NCBI RefSeq assembly: GCF_000485595.1
Contig: NW_014577790.1
Coordinates: 43,334-70,273 of the forward strand
Length of the DNA: 26,940 bases
DNA from: Priapulus caudatus
Taxonomy: Eukaryota > Priapulida > Priapulimorpha > Priapulimorphida > Priapulidae
Direction of reading: 5' to 3'
Shown here: positions 9,694-17,643 of the stretch, one piece after another
Layout of the letters: each line of letters opens with the position of its first letter
Numbering within the stretch: position 1 is the stretch's first letter
Program-made: the position numbers and the translations under genes
Notes under the pieces: model-generated
Seen by the model: only the letters and a program-made list of their open reading frames with translations
The model's database searches: none
What the model was told of the DNA's origin: nothing

Positions 9694-11472
9694 CTAGTGC
9701 CTGTGAAAGGCAGCAAAGCAATTGCGGTCCTTATTTAGGCAAAGCCAAACTTTGCACTTTGTGCACCGCAAATAGGTGAAAGCAGCATTCCCAGGGCATT
9801 GGAAGCACCTCTGCCTTTTCTCATTCCATTCAGGCAGATGGTCAAGTCCGTCTCTTCTAGCATCCTCCACGGGTTGTGTTTGCACCGAGTGCCGTCTCTT
9901 GGGAACAGGAGGGGATCCTGATGCTGGCCTTCCCCGAGCCCTTTTACCGGCATCAGTGAGGGCAGATGCAACTCTCGCTTGGAATCGGCGCAGTGGCATC
10001 GTTTTGCAGTTAGGGAGTTCCCTCTGGTGTCGTCGATAAATTAGCCATGCATTCACAACTGCAATGGTGATTGTATGCCACCATATGTAGATGTACCAGC
10101 GCCTACACCGAATGGTTGGCTTATACAGGCTACAGAGCATGTCCAACAGATCCACTCCCCCCATGAATTTATTGTACATCTTGATGATGTGTGGACGTGG
10201 AACTTGGACATGGGTCTTCTTGCTTCGGTCATAACGTCGAGCGGTATCCACAGGATCACTTCCAACAAATGAAGAAACGAGGTTGACTACTTTGTTGTCC
10301 AACCATCGAACTGCAACAATGTTCCTTGTGCGTTCAACCCAGCACTCAAATGTACCACGATCCTTTTTTCTCAGTTCCTTCTCACCCATAATTGGACAAT
10401 CCTTGAGCCTGTTGGCGCGTATAGTACCGATGTACAAGAAACCCATCCCTCGAAGCCTGTCAATGAGTGGTAGTCCCGTAAAGAAATTATCAGCGAATAT
10501 CTTGTAGTTCTTATTTTGAGGCAGGGATGACACAAGTTTCAACACAACATCACCCCCCATGCCACATTCACTTGGCTTTTCGCCGTTTGGGTTCTTGCCT
10601 TGATAAATGTCAAAGTCATAGAGGAATCCCGTAATTCCACACCGGCCCCAAAGTTTGAAACCCCACTTATGAGGTTTTCCAGGCATATATTGCCGAAGCA
10701 GTGATCGCCCCTTGAAAGCCACCATTATTTCATCTACTGAGTTGCATTCCTCCGGGGTAACCTGCAGGAAGGTTTTTCGAAGATCGTCGGTCCACGGTCT
10801 GAGCTTCCATACTCGATCGGCCTTTCTATCTGCCTCGGACATACTGTCATTGTCGACAAAGTGGAAAACTGTGCTGAGTTTTTCAAAGCGAGTGCGTGAC
10901 ATCACTTCGGCTACTAATGGATATCGTGTATCCTCTTCCCAGTAAGACCTCACGTTCGGCATTTGGACTAACCCCATCCGCAGATAAATGCCAAGTACTT
11001 GCTCAATTTCCTTTTTTGACGTTTGGACACTACGCTGATCTTTACTCACGCTGTACAGGTTCGTTTGATAGGCCATCTTATCGAGCATCTCGTCCGAGAC
11101 GAACAACTTGAAGTAGTTGTATGGCGTCATGCTATCATCTGCTGGTGGCTGAAGGTCAGGTGGATCAAACGAGGCGTCTGGTGGTGTAAATGCAGCCTTA
11201 TGCCAACGATATCCACGAACTGGTTGCTTGGTAGCGGTAGTGGTGGTTGCAGCAGTAGCGGTGGTTTTAGCGGTCACCAAATTAGCCAGGGGTTCATCAT
11301 CATCTGAACTAAAATCGTCATCATTTTCACTATCTTCCTGATCGCTACCATCTTTCGGAAGTTCGTACTCCTCATCGTCGCTGTCGTCACTCTCAAATTC
11401 AATGTCGCTGGTGTTTGGATCCTGCAACTGCGATACGACATCCTGCAATGACAACTTCTGCTTTCGACTCAT
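9694..11472 (-). CDS. piggyBac-family transposase (DDE_Tnp_1_7), full length
   Basis: Cut-and-paste transposase expected to act on TTAA sites in the nucleus. The 592-residue single frame has an acidic, low-complexity N-terminus (about 20-65) and an Ala/Thr-rich linker (67-82). The RNase H-like core then shows the three expected aspartates: D247 in SVDEIMVAFKGR, D328 in IFADNFFTG and D441 in MGGVDLLD. A basic stretch with PKRRH lies at 524-528. The C-terminal cysteine-rich domain has C556, C559, C570, C573, C578, C585, H590 and H592. Length and layout match intact piggyBac transposases, with no stop or frameshift. The ATG at 11472 is preceded at once by a strong 3' splice site, so a 5' UTR intron is likely. 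It lies between matching 12 bp ends, so the element may be, or recently was, autonomous. A domesticated PGBD gene is less likely because the TIRs survive. Confidence 0.96.
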   Translation of the reverse strand: MSRKQKLSLQDVVSQLQDPNTSDIEFESDDSDDEEYELPKDGSDQEDSENDDDFSSDDDEPLANLVTAKTTATAATTTTATKQPVRGYRWHKAAFTPPDASFDPPDLQPPADDSMTPYNYFKLFVSDEMLDKMAYQTNLYSVSKDQRSVQTSKKEIEQVLGIYLRMGLVQMPNVRSYWEEDTRYPLVAEVMSRTRFEKLSTVFHFVDNDSMSEADRKADRVWKLRPWTDDLRKTFLQVTPEECNSVDEIMVAFKGRSLLRQYMPGKPHKWGFKLWGRCGITGFLYDFDIYQGKNPNGEKPSECGMGGDVVLKLVSSLPQNKNYKIFADNFFTGLPLIDRLRGMGFLYIGTIRANRLKDCPIMGEKELRKKDRGTFECWVERTRNIVAVRWLDNKVVNLVSSFVGSDPVDTARRYDRSKKTHVQVPRPHIIKMYNKFMGGVDLLDMLCSLYKPTIRCRRWYIYIWWHTITIAVVNAWLIYRRHQRELPNCKTMPLRRFQARVASALTDAGKRARGRPASGSPPVPKRRHSVQTQPVEDARRDGLDHLPEWNEKRQRCFQCPGNAAFTYLRCTKCKVWLCLNKDRNCFAAFHRH

Positions 11473-11814
11473 CTGAAATGAGAAAAAAAATTAAAAAAAA
11501 TTATTTCAATGACCTTATATTTTCCATTATATCATATCTGATACAACAAAATGACCATAGGGTAAACATAGTAATCATGGTTCATGAATAACACCGGTTT
11601 CTACAGAATGTCCACTGAAAATGACTAAGATATAGGCCTATGTCAACATGTGGTCAATGGACGTCTATTTCCCATTGTATCACATATGATACAGCGACAT
11701 GACTCATCCCCTGCTGAGATAGAAATGATGCACTCACTCTAACTATGTTTGTGTTGGTTTTTCCTATGAGTATCATAGATTTATTATAATAACTTCATCT
11801 TTTATTATACTCAC
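11473..11814 (-). other. Probable 5' UTR intron of the piggyBac transposase
   Basis: On the minus strand a 5' splice site GTGAGT starts at 11814. A pyrimidine-rich tract ending TTTTCTCATTTCAG stops at 11473, directly before the transposase ATG. The 342-base interval has stops in all frames. The exon upstream (11815 to about 11900) would be non-coding, with a short upstream frame starting at an ATG in good context (ATGGTGG, start at 11885) and ending before the splice site. Confidence 0.6.
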
Positions 11815-12051
11815 CTTTACAGCTTGAAATTTTAGTGAAAAGTCGAATGAAAATCACGCATGCGCAGTTCATGGGAGGCCACCATGTTTGTAACCTGATA
11901 CCTAGGAACCTGAAAGTGTTTTTTCCTAACAGATGGCAGCACTAGTGTATCACATCTGATACACTTGGCATTTTAGGTCTATATATCTGGTATCTGGAGT
12001 TCAGTGGGAGGGGGTGAGTTCAGTGGGAGTGGGGTGATCATATATGATACA
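11529..12051. repeat. Four palindromic subterminal sites, right side
   Basis: Copies of the TGTATCAYATNTGATACA palindrome lie at about 11529-11545, 11676-11693 (TGTATCACATATGATACA, near-perfect), 11946-11963 and 12035-12051. Together with the left copy this gives one site on the left and four on the right. Such arrays are often transposase-binding sites; that role is inferred. Confidence 0.8.
11855..11889 (-). promoter_or_regulatory. NRF1-like and YY1-like motifs upstream of the transposase
   Basis: On the minus strand TGCGCATGCGTG (11855-11866) matches the NRF1 consensus at 11 of 12 positions. AACATGGTGGC (about 11878-11888) resembles a YY1 site, though it overlaps the ATG of the upstream frame. 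Both lie in or just above the proposed first exon. The motif match is seen; promoter activity is inference. Confidence 0.35.
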
Positions 12052-12054
12052 TAT

Positions 12055-12066
12055 GGCATTATAGGG
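12055..12066 (-). repeat. piggyBac right terminal inverted repeat
   Basis: GGCATTATAGGG, a perfect inverse of the left end. The flank reads TAAC instead of TTAA, so one T of the target duplication is missing. Confidence 0.9.
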
Positions 12067-12518
12067 TAACCAAGATTTGCTCAATATAGAATGTGTGTAA
12101 ACTTCAATATAATTATCTTTATACATGTAGAACACATACATGTTATTTTACATCGCTTCTGTATAACATGCATGCATATTATGTAGCATACGGCATGTGC
12201 GCACAAGCGAACGCGCGATCCAGCTGTTCAGCTATGTACAAATAACTTTGTAAAAACTTTCATTCATAGATCGTTGTTTACACGAATTATCAATCTATTT
12301 TGTGGTTTTTACGGATTAAATAGAATTCGTGGAAAATATGAATTAGGTCTAATTCGTTGATTACGTAATTTGTAGAAAATGACGTGGTCTCGTCTAATAC
12401 GAATTAAACGAGGTTGACTGTATTATCATTATAATATGCAAACCTTTTTAAATGTTGTGCAATAACAGTAATGCTCAGAATATATAAAATACTTATACAA
12501 CAAATTCCAATCAATCAG

Positions 12519-12524
12519 TTTATT
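12519..12524 (-). terminator. polyA signal (AATAAA) for the PHD-exon gene
   Basis: AATAAA on the minus strand, about 245 bases downstream of the stop codon at 12768-12770. It is the first canonical hexamer I see after that stop. Confidence 0.45.
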
Positions 12525-12608
12525 ACAAATTAAACAGCACAATGCAATCATAACTACTTCAAAAATACTACCAAAGTTTTAAACAGTTTCATACAAGATT
12601 AGTATTTG

Positions 12609-12659
12609 AACATTGCTTCTTAGGGTTAGGGTTAGGGTTGCTTTCAACATTGCTTCTTA
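12609..12659. repeat. Short interstitial telomere-like repeat inside a 14 bp duplication
   Basis: Three TTAGGG units (about 12621-12639) lie between two copies of AACATTGCTTCTTA (12609-12622 and 12646-12659). The arrangement is that of a small insertion with a duplicated target. Confidence 0.85.
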
Positions 12660-12767
12660 TTACAGTCTCACACTGTGAATTTGATATTGAATATTTGAAA
12701 TACAGTGTTGTCAATCTGACCAAAACTTATCCAACCAAAAAGATCTCTCATTCTTTGCCTGCTGATA

Positions 12768-13142
12768 TCACTGGCTACGACATGCATTGCATATCCAGCG
12801 TTTAGAATGCGGTTGTTGTTTTTTGCGAAGGCAAGCTAGGTGATGCCAGTTTAGGCAGCCATCGCAACAGAGTGATATTTCTTCCTCATCGTCCTGAAAA
12901 TATTTAGAACATATTGGGCATGCATATTGTGGGTTACCTTTCTTCTGTTTTAATACATCATCTACCACTAGCCAAGCATCTACTGTGAAGAACAATTTAA
13001 CGCTGAGAACATCTACGTTCTCATTCAGAATGGCACTGGGTATATTTTCTGGTTTGGTTTCCACTGCGCTCTCGTCTAGTAGAAGATGTCCTCTCAGGGC
13101 CCTTTTCAGCTGCATCCGCCCCAACCAGCCAGTTTAGGATAA
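12768..13142 (-). CDS. Terminal exon with PHD finger (ZSWIM/MULE-type protein C-terminus), frameshifted
   Basis: The last exon starts after a CTGTTTCAG 3' splice site (exon base 13142) and ends at TGA 12768. It first reads ILNWLVGADAAEK. One extra G in the GGGCCC at 13097-13102 then shifts the frame, and it continues ALRGHLLLDESAVETKPENI and NENVDV...FTVDAW. A PHD finger follows, with CPIC, CCDGC, WHHLAC and WICNAC supplying the zinc ligands. PHD fingers usually bind histone tails. The order AT-hook, then 'KPENIP...ENVDV', then PHD is one I associate with the C-terminus of ZSWIM/MULE-derived invertebrate proteins (recall, not searched). The splice phase agrees with the exon at 13538-13664. 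The frameshift means either a recent pseudogene or a base error. Confidence 0.75.
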
Positions 13143-13537
13143 CTGAAACAGAAATAACAAAATAAAATGAATGTGTCCCCATGGTTATGTGAACTTATCT
13201 TACTTTATACATGCTATATATTGATTGTCCAATTATCTGATTATAAAAAAATCAAATATTTTATTTATACTGAATTCACAGTTCTGAAGACACCATTGCT
13301 AAGTCATGAAGTTCTTTTAAAAGATAAAGACTGAAAAGGTGTAGCCCGCATTGGCTCCAGAGCTATGCTAATCAATCTTTGCTATCAAATTTTACTATGA
13401 GCACAGGACACACCACCTGCTTTTGCCTCATTAGATGGTCAAAAGTCATGAAAAAGTCATCTTTAGTTATCAGTAAGAGATTCTGATGGCTTCTAGGACA
13501 ACCTATTTACACAAGTAGGCTGCGGTGACATACTTAC
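13143..13537 (-). other. Intron between the AT-hook and PHD exons
   Basis: 395 bases, bounded on the minus strand by GTAAGT at 13537 and CAG at 13143. It contains no coding frame or repeat of note. Confidence 0.65.
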
Positions 13538-13664
13538 TTTTGCTCTTCTCTTGGGAGTGCTTCTTGCTGATCAACTTTCCATGCTTTTGGCTCTTTCTTG
13601 AGAGACCAGCCACTGTCAGTTGTGCTCCTTTAGGGCGACCCCTTCTCTTTATCCTTGGTGGCAG
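13538..13664 (-). CDS. AT-hook-like exon upstream of the PHD exon
   Basis: 127-base exon, 42 codons plus one base. It is bounded by a 3' splice site ACTGAGATTCAG and a 5' splice site GTAAGTATG. The peptide starts LPPRIKRRGRPKGAQLTV; RRGRPKG is an AT-hook-like core that would bind the minor groove of AT-rich DNA. The rest is very basic (KKHSQEKSKSK), suggesting nuclear localisation. The single leftover base A joins TT of the next exon to make an Ile codon, so both exons share a frame. With the PHD exon it forms the C-terminal module of a chromatin- or DNA-binding protein. Confidence 0.75.
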
Positions 13665-13951
13665 CTGAATCTCAGTCAGTACTAAACAAGGCAGATACAC
13701 AATATATGTACCTTATTAACATAAATTCATATTTTTTCACAGACAAATTGTCTTTTCTTGACATTTTCCTGAAACTGCAGCTGTGAAATTACTGCAGTAT
13801 TTATATTACATACCGCGCTATATCCCAGTACGAAGATTTTCACTGTACCCAACTTTTTTTTCTCAATCAACGTGAGAATGATTGGCCAATTTTTTCCCGC
13901 ATGATCATTCGTCACATGAATTCTCTTTAAGTTTAACGGCTTAATACTAAC
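13665..13951 (-). other. Intron or spacer next to the AT-hook exon
   Basis: No exon can be shown. A 62-codon open frame (13727-13915, minus) has no clear splice acceptor. The repeat exon at 13952-14279 ends in phase 1 and the AT-hook exon starts in phase 0, so if both belong to one gene a small exon must lie here. Confidence 0.3.
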
Positions 13952-14279
13952 CTCCCAAAGAAGTGTTGCCGATGCCCTGCGCTGCCGTCGAACTGCTGGT
14001 GCCGGGGATGTCGTCGTGTGGTTCCACGTTGCCGATGCCCTGGGCTGCCGTCGAACTGTTGGTGCCGGGGATGTCGTCGTGTGGTTCCACGTTGCCGATG
14101 CCCTGGGCTGCCGTCGAACTGCTGGTGCCTAGGATGTCGTCGTGTGGTTCCACTTTGCCGATGCCCTGGGCTGCCGTCGAACTGCTTGTGCCGGGGATGT
14201 CGTCGTATCGTTCCACGTTGCCGATGCCCTGGGCTGCCGTCGAACTGCTGGTGCCGGGGATGTCATGGTACAGGCCCTC
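13952..14279 (-). CDS. Possible exon encoding five 21-residue repeats
   Basis: The minus-strand frame encodes five near-identical 21-residue units of the form DDIPGTSSSTAAQGIGNVEP. A good 5' splice site GTTAGT follows at 13951. The best upstream 3' splice site (CGCTTACCAG, exon starting 14279) has a poor pyrimidine tract. The period of 63 bases is a multiple of three, so all copies stay in frame on both strands. No known domain; the Ser/Thr/Ala/Gly content suggests a disordered linker. Membership in the PHD gene is possible but the splice phases do not agree directly. A non-coding minisatellite is the alternative. Confidence 0.4.
13968..14275. repeat. 63 bp minisatellite, about five copies
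   Basis: The unit starts near GCCGATGCCCTGGGCTGCCG. Its GATG block recurs at 13971, 14034, 14097, 14160 and 14223, exactly 63 bases apart. Units differ by only a few substitutions and no indels. It is much more G/C-rich than its surroundings. Confidence 0.95.
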
Positions 14280-14984
14280 CTGGTAAGCGCGTGTTTGCAT
14301 GTAAACACCGTTGGGGCGTATGGTCAAGCTCCGGCAAAAAGATTTATGAAACATTCAGGACATGTTCCTAAGTTTGTTCCAGCTTCTGTCACGATAAGAT
14401 CTGACCACCTTTGACCAGAATTATCATTTCCATTGAAAAGGACAGATGCTAATACTGCTTTGAAATTCTCCTAGTGGGCACTCAGACAAACAGTGAAGGC
14501 CAAGTTTGTTTGTGATTTTCAAGAGGCTTTTCCTGTATTTTTATCTGTGATGGAACTTGTGGTGGTTTCGGATGCCTTGAACGGTTACAATCTGTTTTCA
14601 GTTTGTTGTCCTTGTTTGAGAAACAGCTCGCTGACTGGGACACAATAGAATGCCTTATCCAGCGTCCTGTGACTATGCAAGGGGTCAGCTGCAGGCATCG
14701 CCTAAATCATATCTCACAGCAAAACAGTGTTTCGTCACGGAAGTGTTAATCGCCACTGCTGGAGCCCACAACTGCATGAAATCTAAACCGTAAGAATTGA
14801 GTAGGTGCCGCTGGTGATCTGAGATGCAAACAGCTCCACCAGCATCTTCGTTTCCTCCACAGTCAAACTATGATGCTTTCTCTAAGCTGCTTTTGAAAAG
14901 TTTTAAAAGCATATGGTGTCAGGAGATCCCATGTAGACTTCATTGCTGGAGAGTTACTTAAACACAATGACTTGCAACGTAAAG
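14280..14984. other. Gene-poor stretch with one coding-like fragment
   Basis: On the minus strand 14783-14880 reads KHHSLTVEETKMLVELF and further, ending at a TAG. The composition looks coding but I do not recognise the family and see no clear splice sites. The rest shows no gene or repeat. Confidence 0.3.
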
Positions 14985-17643
14985 GAAAAGTAGATGACCT
15001 GCTTTTATTCTAATTGCGGATTTATGCAACTCGTACAATAGGATACTAGTTTTAATATTGTTGATTTGTTACTTGATGGTTAGTTTATTGTTACCGGAGA
15101 CAGCATCGATGCTTATTTTCAGTATGGTTTGTTCTGTCCAGGCACAAAAGCCATACTCCAAAAATTACGATTGGCAATCTATGGAGCCGTACGGTCATCT
15201 TTGCTGTAGCAATAGTGCTTAAGCTTACTTTATTGGTTCATTGCATATCACATTACGTTAAATTTATGGAAAATCATAAATTTGAAATTAACAGCACGAT
15301 TCCCCACAATTCGACTGCTCACAAGAACATACTCGCAACCTACTAGGGAGGAACTTATCGCATTTATACTATATTAATGGACTCTTCCATTAATACTAAC
15401 ACTTTTGTACACTTTCAGTGCTCAGGTCTTTTTTCCCAACAGACGGATGGAACTGAAAGTGCAGAACATGCAAATCTGTGAATAATCTGGCTGATTCCAA
15501 CTGTTTTTTTTTAGTGGATTACAGCTTTCAATTCCTGGTTGACAGTATACTCTCCACCGCATTGACGGATTTGGTCTTTTGTCTTCTCTCTTTTATTAGT
15601 GTTGGTCATGTAGATTGAAAGACTCACAGAGGCTTCCATTAGGGTCTTCAGGACAAGACCTTTTGAAAATTTAAATCCCAACCGTGGTGCAAGATTCGCG
15701 GATTCGAGTGCCCAACACCACTCCTTGTTGAAATAGTGTATCACACCATGCAAGAGAATATACCGAATATTATAACACGGCCAAGTAACGAAAATGATTA
15801 CAGGCATTAAAGAACTCTGTGGTCTCATGCCAATAGAGTCACTTGAAAGACGTACACACGGAACCATGGTTCATTAGCGTTTGCGACTATCCGTGGTGGT
15901 TTTCAGGTTGCCTCCACGTTCAAACAACAGTGGCTAGCCTGTAGGATTGGCTTTGTCCGTGTGACAAGATATGGCCACCTGTTGGGCGGCAGGAGTAAGC
16001 ATAATATAAGGATCCTATATTATATCCTATAATGTATATCATACACATAATATAAGTATTATCCTATCATATAATACACGTATATATACACGTATTATAT
16101 ACACAATATATACCACTATATATATACACATATAATATATATCCTTATTATATTAATATCATATATTACCGAATTTAAAATTGTATAATTCATCTACACA
16201 TCAACGCTTACGAAATTTGAAGCGTGCCATGACACCGGCGCGACCTAGTTGCTGCCAACCACTAGAAAAAATTGCGGGTATTTGGACAATATTATTTTGC
16301 ACGTTACAGTTTACGATGGGCCTAATCACAAAAGTGGCAATTTATTTATACGGGTAAATGGCTATTAACCGACACGATATTATTTTAAGAGCAAATTCAT
16401 CCATATTACAATACGTAAACCCATACAGCTGCATCATCTTGCCCTTCGCCAGAATGACCTAAACTATCAAAAACGCCGATCAATTAGTGGTAGGACCCAC
16501 ATTAATCAAAGTTTCATTACACTTGCTTCTGGCTGTCACTTCCAATTAAGAATGATTGAATCATAGCTTTTGGCAGAAAATAAATGAACTTGGCAGAAAT
16601 CAAGACAGCAATCTGGAATGGTGAACCATTTTGCGTTTCAGTTTGTATAAACTTACATCTCGTTGTGCTGGAGTTATATTCCGCGATTTTATCTGTGGCT
16701 AGTTTCGCCGTCGGAAAACGTGCGGAGTGTGTGGTGAGACAGATCAAGAGCTGAGGATGCCAGGCATCTTCCTGGATCAATGACGTCCCTCTCACTGCCA
16801 TGTCTTTGTCGAGCCATCACCACTTCACACTCCTTCCCTACTGCTATTTTTTTTCCTTAAATATTCATCATCCATGTTCTCCAAAGTGAGTCGATCTTCA
16901 GCTTGTACTAGCCTAATAGGCCACTATCTCCACTTACAACATAATAAATAAGTAAAATAAGTTTTAACGTTTGATGGCAATTTTTTTTTTAAAATTTTGA
17001 GGCAAACCAATTTTTTTCACATTATTACGGAGGAACTTGTGGCAAAAGTTGTATAATTCAAAACCTTTTGTAGTTTCGCAAGAATATGCGGCAAGTAACC
17101 ATTTAACATAAAATTTAGAATTTTCACGTTGATCATGTGAATCAACCTAGAATAATTTAAACAAATATGTACTAAGCGACATTACAATATATTTTTTTTT
17201 AAATCCATATGAGCCGTCACATTTATGCCTGTATTTTCTCTTCGCTTGTACTGTATTCTTAATATATGCCTAAGAAAAATAGGGCTTGCTGAGCAGTGAT
17301 TTCTTGCAACTTTACTTTAGTAAAATAAATAAGACACTGCTTACATGGCGTAATAAATAATGTTCACCATTTCCATAAATGGCCATACAGAACAAAAAAC
17401 AGATGGCATATTCTACATACTCGTTCACTTGTATGCTGGCATCGATCGAACAGGACTTCGAGGAAAAGTCCTTAAAAAGGTCTTCTTCATTTCTTATCAG
17501 TTTTTGGAAGAAGAGCCGTATACTGCCCTCCAAAAAGGATGCTCTAACTGTTGCTGCTCCTGAAAAAGAGTTTGACCTGAACTATTATACCAGCAGTCTG
17601 CACCAAAAACCTTTGAAGCCAGTCCAGCAATCAGAATACACTT
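14985..17643 (-). pseudogene. Degraded second copy of the ZSWIM/MULE catalytic region
   Basis: This segment matches 22817-25818 in the same orientation over both exons and introns. Many short blocks are exact, such as CATATCACATTACGTTAAAT and CATTATTACGGAG, but they are separated by frequent 1-5 base indels, mostly extra bases in this copy. The RNase H exon equivalent (about 17367-17559) is some 19 bases longer than its partner, the second exon equivalent (about 16657-16939) some 20 longer, and the third (about 15401-15748) some 100 longer. All frames are broken. The equivalent of 23540-24500, including the 96-base exon, is missing and replaced by AT-rich filler. Either a pseudogene or uncorrected long-read sequence. 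Confidence 0.75.
15990..16165. repeat. AT-rich low-complexity filler
   Basis: Degenerate ATATAT/TATTATA/CATACACA sequence exactly where the degraded ZSWIM copy lacks about 1 kb of the better copy. It may be a true microsatellite or low-quality read sequence. Confidence 0.6.

Larger units (their letters stand above)
9153..12066. mobile_element. piggyBac element, nested and nearly intact
   Basis: The left end is CCCTATAATGCC (9153-9164), directly after TTAA (9149-9152). The right end is the exact inverse GGCATTATAGGG (12055-12066), followed by TAA, a TTAA that has lost one base. CCC-type ends and TTAA are typical of piggyBac. The 2,914 bp element encodes the minus-strand transposase at 9694-11472 and carries palindromic subterminal repeats. 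It interrupts the TA element 8765-12420, so it is the younger of the two. Confidence 0.9.
8765..12420. mobile_element. TA-flanked TIR element, pogo/Tigger-like, split by piggyBac
   Basis: The left end CAGTCAACCTCGCTTAATTC (starting 8765) is repeated inverted at 12399-12420 with one mismatch in 22 bp. Both ends abut TA (8763-8764 and 12421-12422), the target duplication of Tc1/mariner/pogo elements. Several ATTCGT/ACGAAT motifs crowd both subterminal regions. Without the piggyBac insert the element is about 0.74 kb and has no transposase, so it was a MITE-size passenger. Assignment to pogo/Tigger rests only on the CAG...CTG ends and the TA duplication. Confidence 0.8.

Noticed and set aside
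13968-14275. CRISPR-like array
   Set aside because: The whole 63 bp unit is conserved with no variable spacers, and the host is an animal.
14285-14310. Possible SWIM-finger remnant (TCKHAL in one minus-strand frame)
   Set aside because: No upstream CxC pair and a stop lies eight codons before it; chance match.
13963-14414. Plus-strand open frames over the minisatellite
   Set aside because: A 63 bp repeat without stops stays open in several frames; the minus strand at least has a splice site and neighbouring exons.
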